Below, piece by piece: positions 15,157-23,857 of a DNA stretch of 41,069 bases. The notes beneath the pieces were generated by a model. The model was given only the letters and a program-made list of their open reading frames with translations. It made no database searches and had not been told where the DNA came from. The first letter of the stretch is position 1; each line of letters starts with the position of its first letter. Both the position numbers and the translations under genes were made by a program. Source of the stretch: DATGKR01 sp035294565 (lineage in GTDB: Bacteria > Actinomycetota > Acidimicrobiia > Acidimicrobiales > Palsa-688). Where the stretch lies: NCBI GenBank assembly GCA_035294565.1, contig DATGKR010000109.1, positions 1 through 41,069 on the forward strand, read 5' to 3'.

Positions 15157-16269
15157 GTGGACTTCTCGCTGAGCGAAGCCCAGGAGGCTGTCGTCGCCGC
15201 GGCGGCGAAGTTGTTCGAGACGCAGCTGACCGACGAGCGGCGGGCGGAGACGGAGAGAGGCGACGGCTTCGACCGTGGGCTCTGGGCCGCCCTGGCGGAG
15301 GCGAACCTGCTCGGCCTGGCGGTCCCCGAAGGCCACGGCGGCAGCGGCCTCGGTTTCGGGGAGGTGTCGGTCTTGCTGGAGGAGGCCGGCCGGGTGGCGG
15401 CGCCCGTGCCGCTGTGGGCCGCCCTGGTGCTGGGCGGCATGACCTTGGACAAATGGGGGACCGATGCCCAACGCCGGCGTTTCCTGCCGCGCTTGGCACG
15501 CGGCGAGCTGGTCCTGACGGCAGCTCTGACAGAGCCCGGCACCGAACCGGAGCGCCCTCTGGCGACGGCTCGCGAGGACGGCAGCTCCTGGGTGCTCGAG
15601 GGGACCAAGACGTGCGTGCCGGCTGCGACGGTGGCCGACGCGTTCGTCTTGCCCGCCGGCGGCTCGGTGTTCGTCGTCGAGGCCGGCGCCCCGGGCCTGG
15701 AGATCACCCCGCTGCAGACGACCGGCGGGTCCCCGGAGGGGTTGGTGGAGCTTCGCGGGGTGCGGGTCGGCGCGGAGGCCCGTCTGCGGGGCCCGGCCGC
15801 CGAGGTGCTCGGATGGCTGCTGCCCCGCGCCACGTCGGGGCTGTGCTCGCTCATGGCAGGAACCTGCAGGGCGGCCCTCAAGCTGACGGCTGAGTACGCC
15901 GTGGGCCGCAAGCAGTTCGACCGGCCGATCGCCTCCTTCCAGGCGGTCGGCCAGAGGGCGGCCGACGCCTACGTGGACACCGAAGCCGTCTCGCTCACTG
16001 CCCGCCAGGCGGCCTGGAGGCTGGCCGAGGGGCTCCCCGCCGCCGAGCAGGTGGCGATCGCCAAGTTCTGGGCGGCCGACGGAGGCCAGAGGGTCGTCCA
16101 CGCCGCCCAGCACATCCACGGGGGTATGGGCGTCGACCGCTCGTACCCGCTCCACCGATACTTCCTCGCCGCCAAGGAGATCGAGCTGGCCCTGGGGGGA
16201 GCCACCGCGCAGCTCCGCCGGCTCGGGGCGTTGATGGCCGGCGGCCGCGACGAGGCGGACCGGGGTTGA
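15157..16269 (+). CDS. fadE27: FadE27 (ChsE5), partner subunit of steroid acyl-CoA dehydrogenase
   Basis: This 370-residue acyl-CoA dehydrogenase homologue follows FadE27: MDFSLSEAQEAVV-like start, ALTEPGTEPERP in place of the usual FAD-contact motif, AEYAVGRKQFDRPIASFQAV, HIHGGMGVDRSYPLHRYF and ALGGATAQLRRLG. It lacks an evident catalytic glutamate in the usual loop, as expected for the non-catalytic half of the FadE26-FadE27 heterotetramer. It is translated from its own strong Shine-Dalgarno site directly after fadE26. Confidence 0.92.
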   Translation: MDFSLSEAQEAVVAAAAKLFETQLTDERRAETERGDGFDRGLWAALAEANLLGLAVPEGHGGSGLGFGEVSVLLEEAGRVAAPVPLWAALVLGGMTLDKWGTDAQRRRFLPRLARGELVLTAALTEPGTEPERPLATAREDGSSWVLEGTKTCVPAATVADAFVLPAGGSVFVVEAGAPGLEITPLQTTGGSPEGLVELRGVRVGAEARLRGPAAEVLGWLLPRATSGLCSLMAGTCRAALKLTAEYAVGRKQFDRPIASFQAVGQRAADAYVDTEAVSLTARQAAWRLAEGLPAAEQVAIAKFWAADGGQRVVHAAQHIHGGMGVDRSYPLHRYFLAAKEIELALGGATAQLRRLGALMAGGRDEADRG

Positions 16270-17168
16270 AGGTCGCCGTGCTCGGGGCGACGGGAATGGT
16301 CGCCACGCCGGTGGTGGGGGCCCTCGTCGCCGAAGGCCACGAGGTGTGGGGGCTCGCCCGTTTCAGGAACGGCGCGGCGCGCGCCGACCTCGAAGGGCGC
16401 GGCGTGACGACGGCGGTCGTCGACCTCGCCGAACCGGATCTCTCCCAGGTCCCAGCCGACTTCGACTGGGTGGTGAACATGGCGGTCTCCCACCCACCGG
16501 ACTTCCCCTCGGCCATGGCCGCCAACGCTGAGAGCCTCGGCGTCGTCATGTCCCATTTCCGCCGCGCCAAGGCGTTCCTGCACTGCTCGTCGACCGGCGT
16601 CTACGCCCCTGCCGGCGACCGAAGGCTGGCTGAGCACGACCCGCTTGGGGACAACCACCGTGCCCTTTTACCCACCTACAGCCTCTCCAAGATCGCAGCC
16701 GAGTCCGTGGTGAGGGCGTGCTGCGGGATCTTCGGGCTCCCCACGGCCATCGCGCGCCTCAACGTCCCCTACGGCGACTGCGTCGCCTGGCCCTCCATCC
16801 ACCTCGAGTGCATCCTCGCAGGCGCGCCGATCCAGGTCCTTCCCGGCGCGCCCAGCGTCTACTCGCCGATACACAGCGACGACATCATCCGCCACGTTCC
16901 GAGGCTCCTCGCGGCGGCCTCGGTGCCGGCGACGACGCTCAACTGGGCGGGCCCCGACGTGGTCAGCGTCCAGGAGTGGTGCGCCTACCTCGGCAGCCTG
17001 GTGGGTAGGGAACCGGTCTTCGAGGAGACCGAACGGGCGCTGCCCAGCGTCGCCGTAGACGTGACGAGGATGGAGCGTCTCATAGGGCCGGCCGAGGTGC
17101 GCTGGCGCGACGGCATGGCCCGCATGGCGGCCCGGGCCCACCCCGAGCTGGTGGGCGGCGCGCTTTAA
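16266..17168 (+). CDS. NAD(P)-dependent epimerase/dehydratase-like oxidoreductase
   Basis: This 300-residue extended-SDR protein starts with a Rossmann nucleotide-binding loop VLGATGMVATPV and has an active-site YSLSK (Tyr-x-x-x-Lys) preceded by the serine strand HCSSTGVY. The cofactor loop is slightly atypical (GATGMVA). The best start is a TTG whose last bases overlap the fadE27 stop (TTGA), so it is probably the last gene of the fadE26-fadE27 operon. Related proteins include 3-beta-hydroxysteroid dehydrogenases and sugar epimerases. Context favours a steroid or isoprenoid substrate, but I cannot name one. Confidence 0.8.
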   Translation: MKVAVLGATGMVATPVVGALVAEGHEVWGLARFRNGAARADLEGRGVTTAVVDLAEPDLSQVPADFDWVVNMAVSHPPDFPSAMAANAESLGVVMSHFRRAKAFLHCSSTGVYAPAGDRRLAEHDPLGDNHRALLPTYSLSKIAAESVVRACCGIFGLPTAIARLNVPYGDCVAWPSIHLECILAGAPIQVLPGAPSVYSPIHSDDIIRHVPRLLAAASVPATTLNWAGPDVVSVQEWCAYLGSLVGREPVFEETERALPSVAVDVTRMERLIGPAEVRWRDGMARMAARAHPELVGGAL

Positions 17169-17236
17169 CAGCGCAGGAAGGGGTGTTTGAGTTTCCCCGG
17201 CGCCAGGCGGTATCATCCGGTCGCGGGCCCAGGACG

Positions 17237-17269
17237 GACGGCAGCGGAAGTTGTCAGCCGCAGGCCGTC
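17237..17269 (+). other. Hairpin in the gap before the helicase gene
   Basis: GACGGC and GCGG pair with CCGC and GCCGTC across a 10-nt loop, with small bulges. The 169-bp gap also has a short palindrome at 17343-17356 just inside the helicase frame. There is no T-tract, so an intrinsic terminator is unlikely; a structured 5' leader or a factor-independent transcription pause are possibilities. I recognise no known RNA family. Confidence 0.3.
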
Positions 17270-17337
17270 GGGGTAGGTCTCAGCGCAGGCAGGAAGCGTC
17301 CGGAATGGAAGGAAGCCGGAATACGTTGAAGGTCTAG

Positions 17338-20300
17338 GTGACGGGTCGGCCGACCCGGAACCGTTCGGTGGCGAGTCGTGCGGGCCGCAGGGCCTTCTCC
17401 GACCGCACCGTTTCGGGACATACCAGTGCGTGCTCGGCCGATGGCCGGACAGATGGAGAAGAGAAGCTGGACCAGACGACCCTAGAGGCAGCTGTTGTCG
17501 CCGACGCCGGCGGCTGGGCGACCGACGCCGAGCGATCCGCCCTGGAGGCGCAGCCGTTGGCGTGGGCTGCCGCGCTGCGCAGACTCATCCACCAGACCGA
17601 CGCGGCGATCCGCTCGGCGGCTTCGCTCACCGGCGAGCTGCGCGAACTGGTCCTCTCGGACCTTTGGTCGGAGAGGGAGAGGCTGGCGGCTGCGCTGGCG
17701 GCAGTGGCCGACGGAGACGCCATCGACCCGCCGGTCCTCGACGGCTCGGCGGCCCGCCCGTCGGAGGAGGCGGCGAGCGGCGCCGGCGCCGGTCGGCAGG
17801 CACCGTCGGGCAGACCGTTGCTGCAAGCCTCGTGGGCGGAGGGCCGGGTGGTCGTCTGGGCCGGTGCCGAGGGGGCCGAGACCGCCCCGGGGGACCTCGA
17901 CGCCCTCCTCGGCGCAGCCGATGCGTCGGGCATCGCCTGGGAGCGCCACGCCACGGTCACGCTGCCCTCGGGAGCCAGCGTCGAGGCTCGCTCGGCGTCG
18001 CTGTCGCAGTGCCTCGGATGGCTCGTCGGCGTCGGTGTCGGCCAGGAGCCCGGACCACCCGAGGAGCAAGGCGGGTCCGAAGAACACGCGGTCGAGGGCC
18101 CCGGGGAGCCCGATCGGGACACGAGCCCGCCAGACGGGGAGGCGGAGGGCGGCGGGGGCGAGGGAGCGCCCCTCGGCCGGCGGACGGTCACCGGGGCGAG
18201 CCTCAGGTGGATGGGCGAGGTCGCCGTGTGGGGCACCGAGCTGGTCGCCTTGGGGCACATGGTCCCGGTGCTGCGCTCGGCGTCCGGCGGGGCCGCCGCC
18301 CCCAAGGCCGGGCCGTCCCGCCACCGGGTGCGGTGGGTGCCGGCGCTGGTGGCCCGCGACAGGCTGCACGACCTGGTGACCCGCATGCCCGGCGCCGTCG
18401 CCGCCCTCCAGCCGGCGGCTCCTCCCGACGCCCTCACCCGCTCGGTCCTGGCGGCCGTGGTGGACGCAGTGTCGCGCACGGGCGCGTCGCGTCTCGTCGC
18501 GCCCGCCGGCCCGCCGAGCGCCGCCACCCGCCCCGAGATAGCCGAAGCGGTCCTTTCGGGGCTCGACGGGCGGCCATTCCTGGCCGAGTCGGAACCCGCC
18601 GCCCGAGTCGCCGAAGACCTGAAGCGCTGGTCGGCGCCGGTGACATCCAGCCACCGCGTCGGCCTGGTCGTCCGGCTGGATCCACCCGAGGCCGCCGGGG
18701 GCTGGCTGCTGACCGTCGAGGCCACCGGGGTGGACAAGCACCCTCTGCCCGTCGAGCACGCCCTGGTCGTCTCGTCGGGCACCAAGTCCCAGCAGGTGGA
18801 GGCGCAGCTGCGACGGCTCGAACGCCTGGTCCCTGCCCTGCGCCGCCCGACCACCCGCCGTGGACAGGTGGTCCTCGACGGCGACGAGGCGGTCGAGCTC
18901 ATGTTCGAGACCGGCAGGTCGCTGGAGGCCGCCGGCTTCGAGGTGATGCTCCCAAGGGTGTCGCGCCGGCGGCCCAGGCCCCAGCTGCGGCTCTACGCCG
19001 AGGCCGCCCGGGGCGGCGAGTCGCAGGTCGGCGTCAGGCAGCTGTCCAACGTCCGTTGGAGCGTGCTCTTCGACGACCTCGAGCTCGACGCCGCCGAGAT
19101 CAGCCGTCTGGCCAAGGAAGCCCAGCCTCTGGTCAGGGTGCGGGGACGCTGGGTCCATCTCGACCGGGCCGACCTGGCCGAAGCGGCCGCCGCCCTGGCC
19201 GAACGGGCGTCGATAAAGCAGCTGACCGGGGCGGAGATGATCCGCCATGCGGTGGGGCTGGAGGGCGGGGCTCTCGCCGGGCCGCTCCGGGTCGACGGCT
19301 CGGGCTGGGCGGCGGACCTCCTGCGGGGAGCCACGACCCATCCCCCGGAACCGATCGACACGCCCGACGGCTTCGCCGGCCAGCTCCGCAGCTACCAGGC
19401 GGAGGCCGCCGGGTGGCTGGGGTTCCTCGACCGCTCCGGGCTCGGTGGCTGCCTGGCCATGGACATGGGCCTGGGCAAGACGCCGACCCTGCTCGCCCAC
19501 CTGCTCGTCGACAAGGGCCACGGCCCGACGTTGGTCATCTGCCCCCCGGCGGTGCTGGGCAACTGGGCGGCCGAGGCGGCCCGCTTCACCAGGCCGCTCA
19601 AGGTGTCGGTCCACCACGGGCCGCGCCGGGCGGAGGGCGAGTCGATCGCCAAGATGGCCGGCCTCTCCGACCTGGTCCTCACCACCTACGCCACTGCGGT
19701 GCGCGACATCGACGCCCTCTCGAAGATCCACTGGCGCCGGGTGGTCGTAGACGAGGCGCAGGCGATCAAGAACCACACCAGCGACACCGCGCGGGAGCTG
19801 CGCCGCCTCCAGGCCGACTCGCGGCTGGCCCTTACCGGAACCCCCGTGGAGAACGGCCTCGGCGACCTGTGGGCGATCCTCGACTGGACGAACCCTGGGC
19901 TGGTGGGGGGGAGGACGGCTTTCATCGAGAACCTGTCGCGCGCAGGGGAGCGTCCCACCGGAGAAGACGGCGCCGTCCAGCCGAGCCGCCGGCGCACCGA
20001 GGAGAGCGCCCTCAGGGCTTTGAACGGGCTGCTCATCTTCCGCCGGACCAAGAACGAGCCGGAGATCGCCGCCGAGCTGCCCGACAAGGTCGACCGTCTC
20101 GACCAGTGCAGCATGACCGCCGAGCAGATAGGCCTCTACCAGGCGGTGCTGAACGGCCTCCTCGAAAGCGGGCTGGAGGGGGACGCCAACAAGCGCAAGG
20201 GCCAGGTGCTGGCCGCCATCACCGCTTTGAAGCAGATCTGCGACCACCCCGCCGCCTACCTCGGCGACGAGGACGAGAAGGACTTCCTCGCCGGCCGCTC

Positions 20301-20880
20301 CGGCAAGCTGTCCCGCCTGGAGGAGATCCTCACCGATGTCTTCGCCGCCGAGGAGCGGATCCTGATCTTCACCCACTTCGCCCGCTGGGGCGAGAAGCTG
20401 GCTGCCTATTTGACAGAACGTTTCGGTATCCCGATCGGCTGTTACCACGGCGGCCTGACCCGCTCCGTCCGCGACGACCTGGTGGCCGACTTCCAAGCGG
20501 GCACGGGGCGGGGAGCCCTGGTCCTGTCGATCAAGGCCGGCGGCTCGGGGCTGAACCTGACAGCCGCCAGCCACGTGGTCCTCTACGACCGATGGTGGAA
20601 CCCGGCGGTCGAGGACCAGGCCCGCGACAGGGCATGGAGGATCGGCCAGCAGAACACGGTGATGAGCCACCGGCTGGTCTGTCCCGGCACCGTCGACGAA
20701 CGGGTGGAGGAGATAGTCGCCGGCAAGCGGCGCATAGCCGGCATGGTGCTCCCAGCCCGCAGCAGTCTCGGCGACCTCGACGCGGAGCAGCTGCGCGCCG
20801 CTCTCGGCCTTCGCGACGAGGAGCTCGTCGAGGACGAACCGAACCCCGACAGCCCAGGCGGCGAGGAGGAAGCGGCGTGA
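17338..20880 (+). CDS. SNF2-family helicase, HelZ-type
   Basis: The 1180-residue protein has a long N-terminal region, then the SNF2 ATPase core: Walker A MGLGKT (711-715), DEAQ box (805-808), LTGTPVEN, and the helicase-C block IFTHFARWGEKL to RAWRIGQQNTV. It probably remodels DNA-protein complexes or assists repair; mycobacterial HelZ is the nearest relative I recognise. Around residues 235-285 there is an acidic, glycine-rich linker. The start is uncertain: GTG 17338 has GAAGG 7 nt upstream, but the first 40 or so codons look poorly conserved. The next small gene overlaps by GTGA. Confidence 0.85.
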   Translation: MTGRPTRNRSVASRAGRRAFSDRTVSGHTSACSADGRTDGEEKLDQTTLEAAVVADAGGWATDAERSALEAQPLAWAAALRRLIHQTDAAIRSAASLTGELRELVLSDLWSERERLAAALAAVADGDAIDPPVLDGSAARPSEEAASGAGAGRQAPSGRPLLQASWAEGRVVVWAGAEGAETAPGDLDALLGAADASGIAWERHATVTLPSGASVEARSASLSQCLGWLVGVGVGQEPGPPEEQGGSEEHAVEGPGEPDRDTSPPDGEAEGGGGEGAPLGRRTVTGASLRWMGEVAVWGTELVALGHMVPVLRSASGGAAAPKAGPSRHRVRWVPALVARDRLHDLVTRMPGAVAALQPAAPPDALTRSVLAAVVDAVSRTGASRLVAPAGPPSAATRPEIAEAVLSGLDGRPFLAESEPAARVAEDLKRWSAPVTSSHRVGLVVRLDPPEAAGGWLLTVEATGVDKHPLPVEHALVVSSGTKSQQVEAQLRRLERLVPALRRPTTRRGQVVLDGDEAVELMFETGRSLEAAGFEVMLPRVSRRRPRPQLRLYAEAARGGESQVGVRQLSNVRWSVLFDDLELDAAEISRLAKEAQPLVRVRGRWVHLDRADLAEAAAALAERASIKQLTGAEMIRHAVGLEGGALAGPLRVDGSGWAADLLRGATTHPPEPIDTPDGFAGQLRSYQAEAAGWLGFLDRSGLGGCLAMDMGLGKTPTLLAHLLVDKGHGPTLVICPPAVLGNWAAEAARFTRPLKVSVHHGPRRAEGESIAKMAGLSDLVLTTYATAVRDIDALSKIHWRRVVVDEAQAIKNHTSDTARELRRLQADSRLALTGTPVENGLGDLWAILDWTNPGLVGGRTAFIENLSRAGERPTGEDGAVQPSRRRTEESALRALNGLLIFRRTKNEPEIAAELPDKVDRLDQCSMTAEQIGLYQAVLNGLLESGLEGDANKRKGQVLAAITALKQICDHPAAYLGDEDEKDFLAGRSGKLSRLEEILTDVFAAEERILIFTHFARWGEKLAAYLTERFGIPIGCYHGGLTRSVRDDLVADFQAGTGRGALVLSIKAGGSGLNLTAASHVVLYDRWWNPAVEDQARDRAWRIGQQNTVMSHRLVCPGTVDERVEEIVAGKRRIAGMVLPARSSLGDLDAEQLRAALGLRDEELVEDEPNPDSPGGEEEAA

Positions 20881-21149
20881 GCAAGCGACGCAGGTCGGGG
20901 GCGTCGCGCCGCCTGGCCGAGCAGCGGTTCTGGGGGGCGGGCTACAAGCCGGCGCCGCCCCGCGAGCCGCTGCGTCCGACACCCGACCCCGCCGTGGTCG
21001 CCCGGTCGCTCGGGCCCCCGCCGCTGGCTATCGACCCCAACGTGGCTCTCCGCCATCTGACGGCGGTGTACGAGGAGTCCGTGAAGGCGGCGACCGCGCT
21101 GGCAGCCGCCAACGGGCTTCTCGGCGTCGACGACGGCGAAGAGGATTGA
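20877..21149 (+). CDS. Small basic/proline-rich hypothetical protein
   Basis: This 90-residue protein starts at a GTG that overlaps the helicase stop (GTGA). The N-terminus is strongly basic (SKRRRSGASRRLAEQRFWG), the middle is proline-rich, and the C-terminus is a predicted helix (LRHLTAVYEESVKAATALAAANGLLG) ending in an acidic tail. No family is recognised. Tight coupling suggests an accessory factor of the helicase. It ends 4 bp before the convergent infA stop. Confidence 0.65.
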   Translation: MSKRRRSGASRRLAEQRFWGAGYKPAPPREPLRPTPDPAVVARSLGPPPLAIDPNVALRHLTAVYEESVKAATALAAANGLLGVDDGEED

Positions 21150-21153
21150 GGTT

Positions 21154-21378
21154 TTACTTGTAGCGGTAGGTGATCCGCCCCCTGGTCAGGTCGTAGGGGC
21201 TGATCTCCACCTGGACCTTGTCGCCGGGCAGCACCCGGATGCGGTTCATCCGCATCTTCCCCGAGTTGTGGGCCAGGACTTCGTGGCCGTTGGCCAGCTG
21301 AACCTTGAACATGGCGTTCTTGAGGGCCTCGCTCACCGTGCCTTCGAGCACGATGGCATCCTCCTTGCCTTGGGCCAG
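21154..21378 (-). CDS. infA: Translation initiation factor IF-1, probable CTG start
   Basis: This is a single OB-fold S1-like protein with HNSGKMRMNRIRVLPGDKV and SPYDLTRGRITYRYK, unmistakable IF-1. It binds the ribosomal A site during initiation. The first canonical in-frame start (GTG 21351) would cut off the first beta strand. Reading upstream gives xAQGKEDAIVLEGTV, the expected N-terminus, with CTG at the methionine position and a GGAGAGGAG ribosome binding site before it, giving 74 residues. The isoleucine usual in HISGKMR is asparagine here. It lies apart from the ribosomal protein operon in which infA is usual. Confidence 0.85.
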   Translation of the reverse strand: MAQGKEDAIVLEGTVSEALKNAMFKVQLANGHEVLAHNSGKMRMNRIRVLPGDKVQVEISPYDLTRGRITYRYK

Positions 21379-21430
21379 TATCTGCTCCTCTCCTCAGGGC
21401 CGGCCCGGCGCCGGCCGCGTAGCACCGCTC

Positions 21431-21436
21431 ATTCTA
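21431..21436 (-). promoter_or_regulatory. Candidate -10 box for infA
   Basis: TAGAAT on the minus strand matches the sigma-70 -10 consensus at 5 of 6 positions, about 50 nt before the inferred infA start and after the aminotransferase stop. No good -35 hexamer is seen. A GC-rich self-complementary stretch (about 21394-21414) lies between it and infA. Confidence 0.35.
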
Positions 21437-21473
21437 CGGCACCGGCACCCAGAGCCGAGAGGTGCCCGGGCGT

Positions 21474-22847
21474 TCAGACGCCGACGGTCCTGGTTGCCAG
21501 GCCCTTGGCGAAGTGCCACAGGGGCTTGGAGCTCCTCTCGATGTCGGCCATCACCCCGAGGAAGCCGGACATGAACACGTCCACGTCCTCGCTGGTCGCC
21601 CCCAGAGGGGGGAGGAGCTTGAGCACCTCCATGTGGTCGCCCGCGATCTGGGTGAGGATGCGGTGCTTCTCGAAGAGGGCGCATATGACCATCTGGGTGA
21701 ACATGCCCTTGCGGGCGACGCTCAGGGGGGTGAAACGGGCTCGCAGGCGAGCGGATGCCGGCGGGCCGAACTCGATGCCGACCATCAGGCCCCGGCCGCG
21801 CACGTCGACGATGAAGTCGAAGCGCTCGGCGGCCCGCCGCAGGGCGGCGGTCAGCTCGGCCCCCCTTTCTGCCGCGTTCGCCACCAGTCCCTCCTCGTCG
21901 AGGACGCTGAGGGCGGCGAGGCCTGCTGCGGCCGCCAGGTTGTTGTGGCTGTAGGTCGAGTCGTGGACGAGGACTTTGGTCATCGAGGAGTAGACGCTGC
22001 GGAACACCTGCTCGGTGGCCATCGTCGCGGCGATCGGCACGAAGCCGCCGGAGAGGGTCTTGGCGACGGTCACCAGGTCCGGTTCCACCCCGTCGTGCTC
22101 GAAAGCGAAGAACCTGCCAGTGCGGCCGAGGCCGCACTGGACCTCGTCGCAGATGAGCAGCGCACCGTGCTCGTGCAGCATCGCCGCCGCCTCCGCCAGG
22201 TAGCCGGGTGGTGCGACCTGGACCCCCTTGCCCTGCACCGGCTCGACGATGAGGGCGGCCACGTCGCCCCTGACCAGCTCCTTGCGCAGGGCTGCGAGGT
22301 CGCCGAAGGGGACCATCGCCCCCGGTAGCAGCGGGCCGAAGCCGCGGCGGAACTCCTTGGCACCGTTGACCGACAAGGAGCCGGCGGTCAGGCCGTGGTA
22401 GGCGTGGCTGCAGTAGAGGACCCGGTCGGCCCCGGTCGCGTGGCGGGCGAACTTGAGGGCGGTCTCCACCGCCTCGGTGCCGCTGTTGCACAGGTAGACC
22501 CTGTCGAGGTAGGGAGCCCGTTTGACCAGGGCCTCGCCGAGCAGGCCGGCGAGGAGCGGGGTGTCCATCTGCACCATGTCGGCCAGCCCGGCGTCGAGCA
22601 CGTCGGCGATCGCCTTGCGGACCGTCGGGTGGTTCCTCCCGACGCCGAACACCCCGAAGCCACTCAGCCAGTCGAGGTAGCGGGCGCCGGTGTCGTCGTA
22701 GAGGTAGGACCCTTCGGCGCGCACCCAGCGCCGGTCGAAACCGATGGACCGCAGGACCCTCGGCACCTGGGGGTTCAGGTATCGGGCCCACAGCTCGGGG
22801 CCTTCGCCGGCGCGGGCGCCGATCAGCTCGGAGAGGTCGAAGCCCAT
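21474..22847 (-). CDS. hpnO: Class III aminotransferase, HpnO-like
   Basis: This 457-residue PLP enzyme is of the acetylornithine/ornithine aminotransferase class: NSGTEAVETALKFAR, ICDEVQCGLGRTGRFFAFEH, and the Schiff-base lysine K263 in TVAKTLSGGF. It is the last gene of the hopanoid operon, 5 nt after hpnH. HpnO aminotransferases convert the ribose-derived side chain of ribosylhopane to aminobacteriohopanetriol, and a homologous gene closes the Streptomyces hopanoid cluster. The assignment rests on gene position; the sequence alone would allow another omega-aminotransferase. Confidence 0.8.
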   Translation of the reverse strand: MGFDLSELIGARAGEGPELWARYLNPQVPRVLRSIGFDRRWVRAEGSYLYDDTGARYLDWLSGFGVFGVGRNHPTVRKAIADVLDAGLADMVQMDTPLLAGLLGEALVKRAPYLDRVYLCNSGTEAVETALKFARHATGADRVLYCSHAYHGLTAGSLSVNGAKEFRRGFGPLLPGAMVPFGDLAALRKELVRGDVAALIVEPVQGKGVQVAPPGYLAEAAAMLHEHGALLICDEVQCGLGRTGRFFAFEHDGVEPDLVTVAKTLSGGFVPIAATMATEQVFRSVYSSMTKVLVHDSTYSHNNLAAAAGLAALSVLDEEGLVANAAERGAELTAALRRAAERFDFIVDVRGRGLMVGIEFGPPASARLRARFTPLSVARKGMFTQMVICALFEKHRILTQIAGDHMEVLKLLPPLGATSEDVDVFMSGFLGVMADIERSSKPLWHFAKGLATRTVGV

Positions 22848-22852
22848 CTTTC

Positions 22853-23857
22853 TCAGGCCGCCAGGGCGGCGCGTATCGACTGCCGCAGGGACCTCGTCGT
22901 GGCCAGCACGGCGCTCGGCTCGTAGCCGCAGTGGGCCATGCAGTTGGCGCAGCGGGGGTCGCGGCCGCGCCCGTAGCTGTCCCAGTCGGTCGTCTCGATC
23001 AGCTCCCGGTAGGTCTCGGTGTAGCCGTCGGCCATCAAATAGCACGGCCGCTGCCACCCGAAGACCGAGTAGCTGGGTATCCCCCAAGGGGTGCACTGGA
23101 AGTCGACCTTGCCCTCCAGGAAGTCCAGGAAAAGCGGGCTGTGGTTGAGCCGCCACCGCTTGCGTCTGCCGTCGGCGAAGGCCTCGGCGAAGAGGTTCTT
23201 GGAGCCGGTCGGGCTGAGGAAGTGCACCTGGTCAGGTGCTTTCTCGTAGGCGTAGCCGGGGGAGATCATCATCTGGTCGACGCCGAGGTCGTCGTTCAAG
23301 AAGTCGAGGATCTCCCTCACCGTCTGCGGCGAGTCGGTGGTGAAGAAGGTGGTGTTGGTGGTGACCTTGAAGCCGCGGCGCTTGGCCTCCTTGATCGCCG
23401 CGACCGCCTTGTCGAAGGTTCCCTCCCGGCTGACCGAGGCGTCGTGGCGTTCGCGCAGGCCGTCGACGTGCACCACCCAGCTGAAGCGGGGGTGGGGCTT
23501 GAAGCGGTCGAGCTTGCGTTCGAGCAGCAGAGCGTTGGTGCACAGGTACACGAACCGGCCCCGGTGGAGCAGGGCCTGGGTCATGCGGTCGATCTCGGGG
23601 TGCAGCAGCGGCTCGCCCCCGGCGATGGACACCATGGGCGCGCCGCACTCCTCGATGGCCGCCACCGCCTGCTCAACGCTGAGCCTCTTCCGCAGGATCT
23701 CGGTCGGGTACTGGATCTTGCCGCACCCGTTGCACGAGAGGTTGCAGGCGAACAACGGCTCGAGCTCGACGATGAGGGGAAACTTCTCGCGGCCGGCGAG
23801 CTTCTGGCGTAGCAGGTAGGTTCCTATCTTGACGCTCTGGCGCAGGGGTATGCCCAC
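22853..23857 (-). CDS. hpnH: HpnH, adenosyl-hopene transferase (radical SAM)
   Basis: The 334-residue radical SAM enzyme has the cluster motif CNLSCNGC (C38, C42, C45), SIAGGEPLLHPEID, and a second cysteine cluster near the C-terminus (CANCMAHCGYEPSA). HpnH joins a 5'-deoxyadenosyl unit to hopene (diploptene), starting extended hopanoid synthesis. The N-terminus GIPLRQSVKIGTYLL is typical. The GTG start overlaps the stop of the upstream fused gene by one base (TAGTG), and the aminotransferase gene follows at once. Confidence 0.93.
   Translation of the reverse strand: MGIPLRQSVKIGTYLLRQKLAGREKFPLIVELEPLFACNLSCNGCGKIQYPTEILRKRLSVEQAVAAIEECGAPMVSIAGGEPLLHPEIDRMTQALLHRGRFVYLCTNALLLERKLDRFKPHPRFSWVVHVDGLRERHDASVSREGTFDKAVAAIKEAKRRGFKVTTNTTFFTTDSPQTVREILDFLNDDLGVDQMMISPGYAYEKAPDQVHFLSPTGSKNLFAEAFADGRRKRWRLNHSPLFLDFLEGKVDFQCTPWGIPSYSVFGWQRPCYLMADGYTETYRELIETTDWDSYGRGRDPRCANCMAHCGYEPSAVLATTRSLRQSIRAALAA

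Noticed and set aside
17169..17337. Known structured RNA (RNase P, riboswitch) before the helicase
   Set aside because: Only a modest bulged hairpin was found; none of the conserved motifs of families I know are present.
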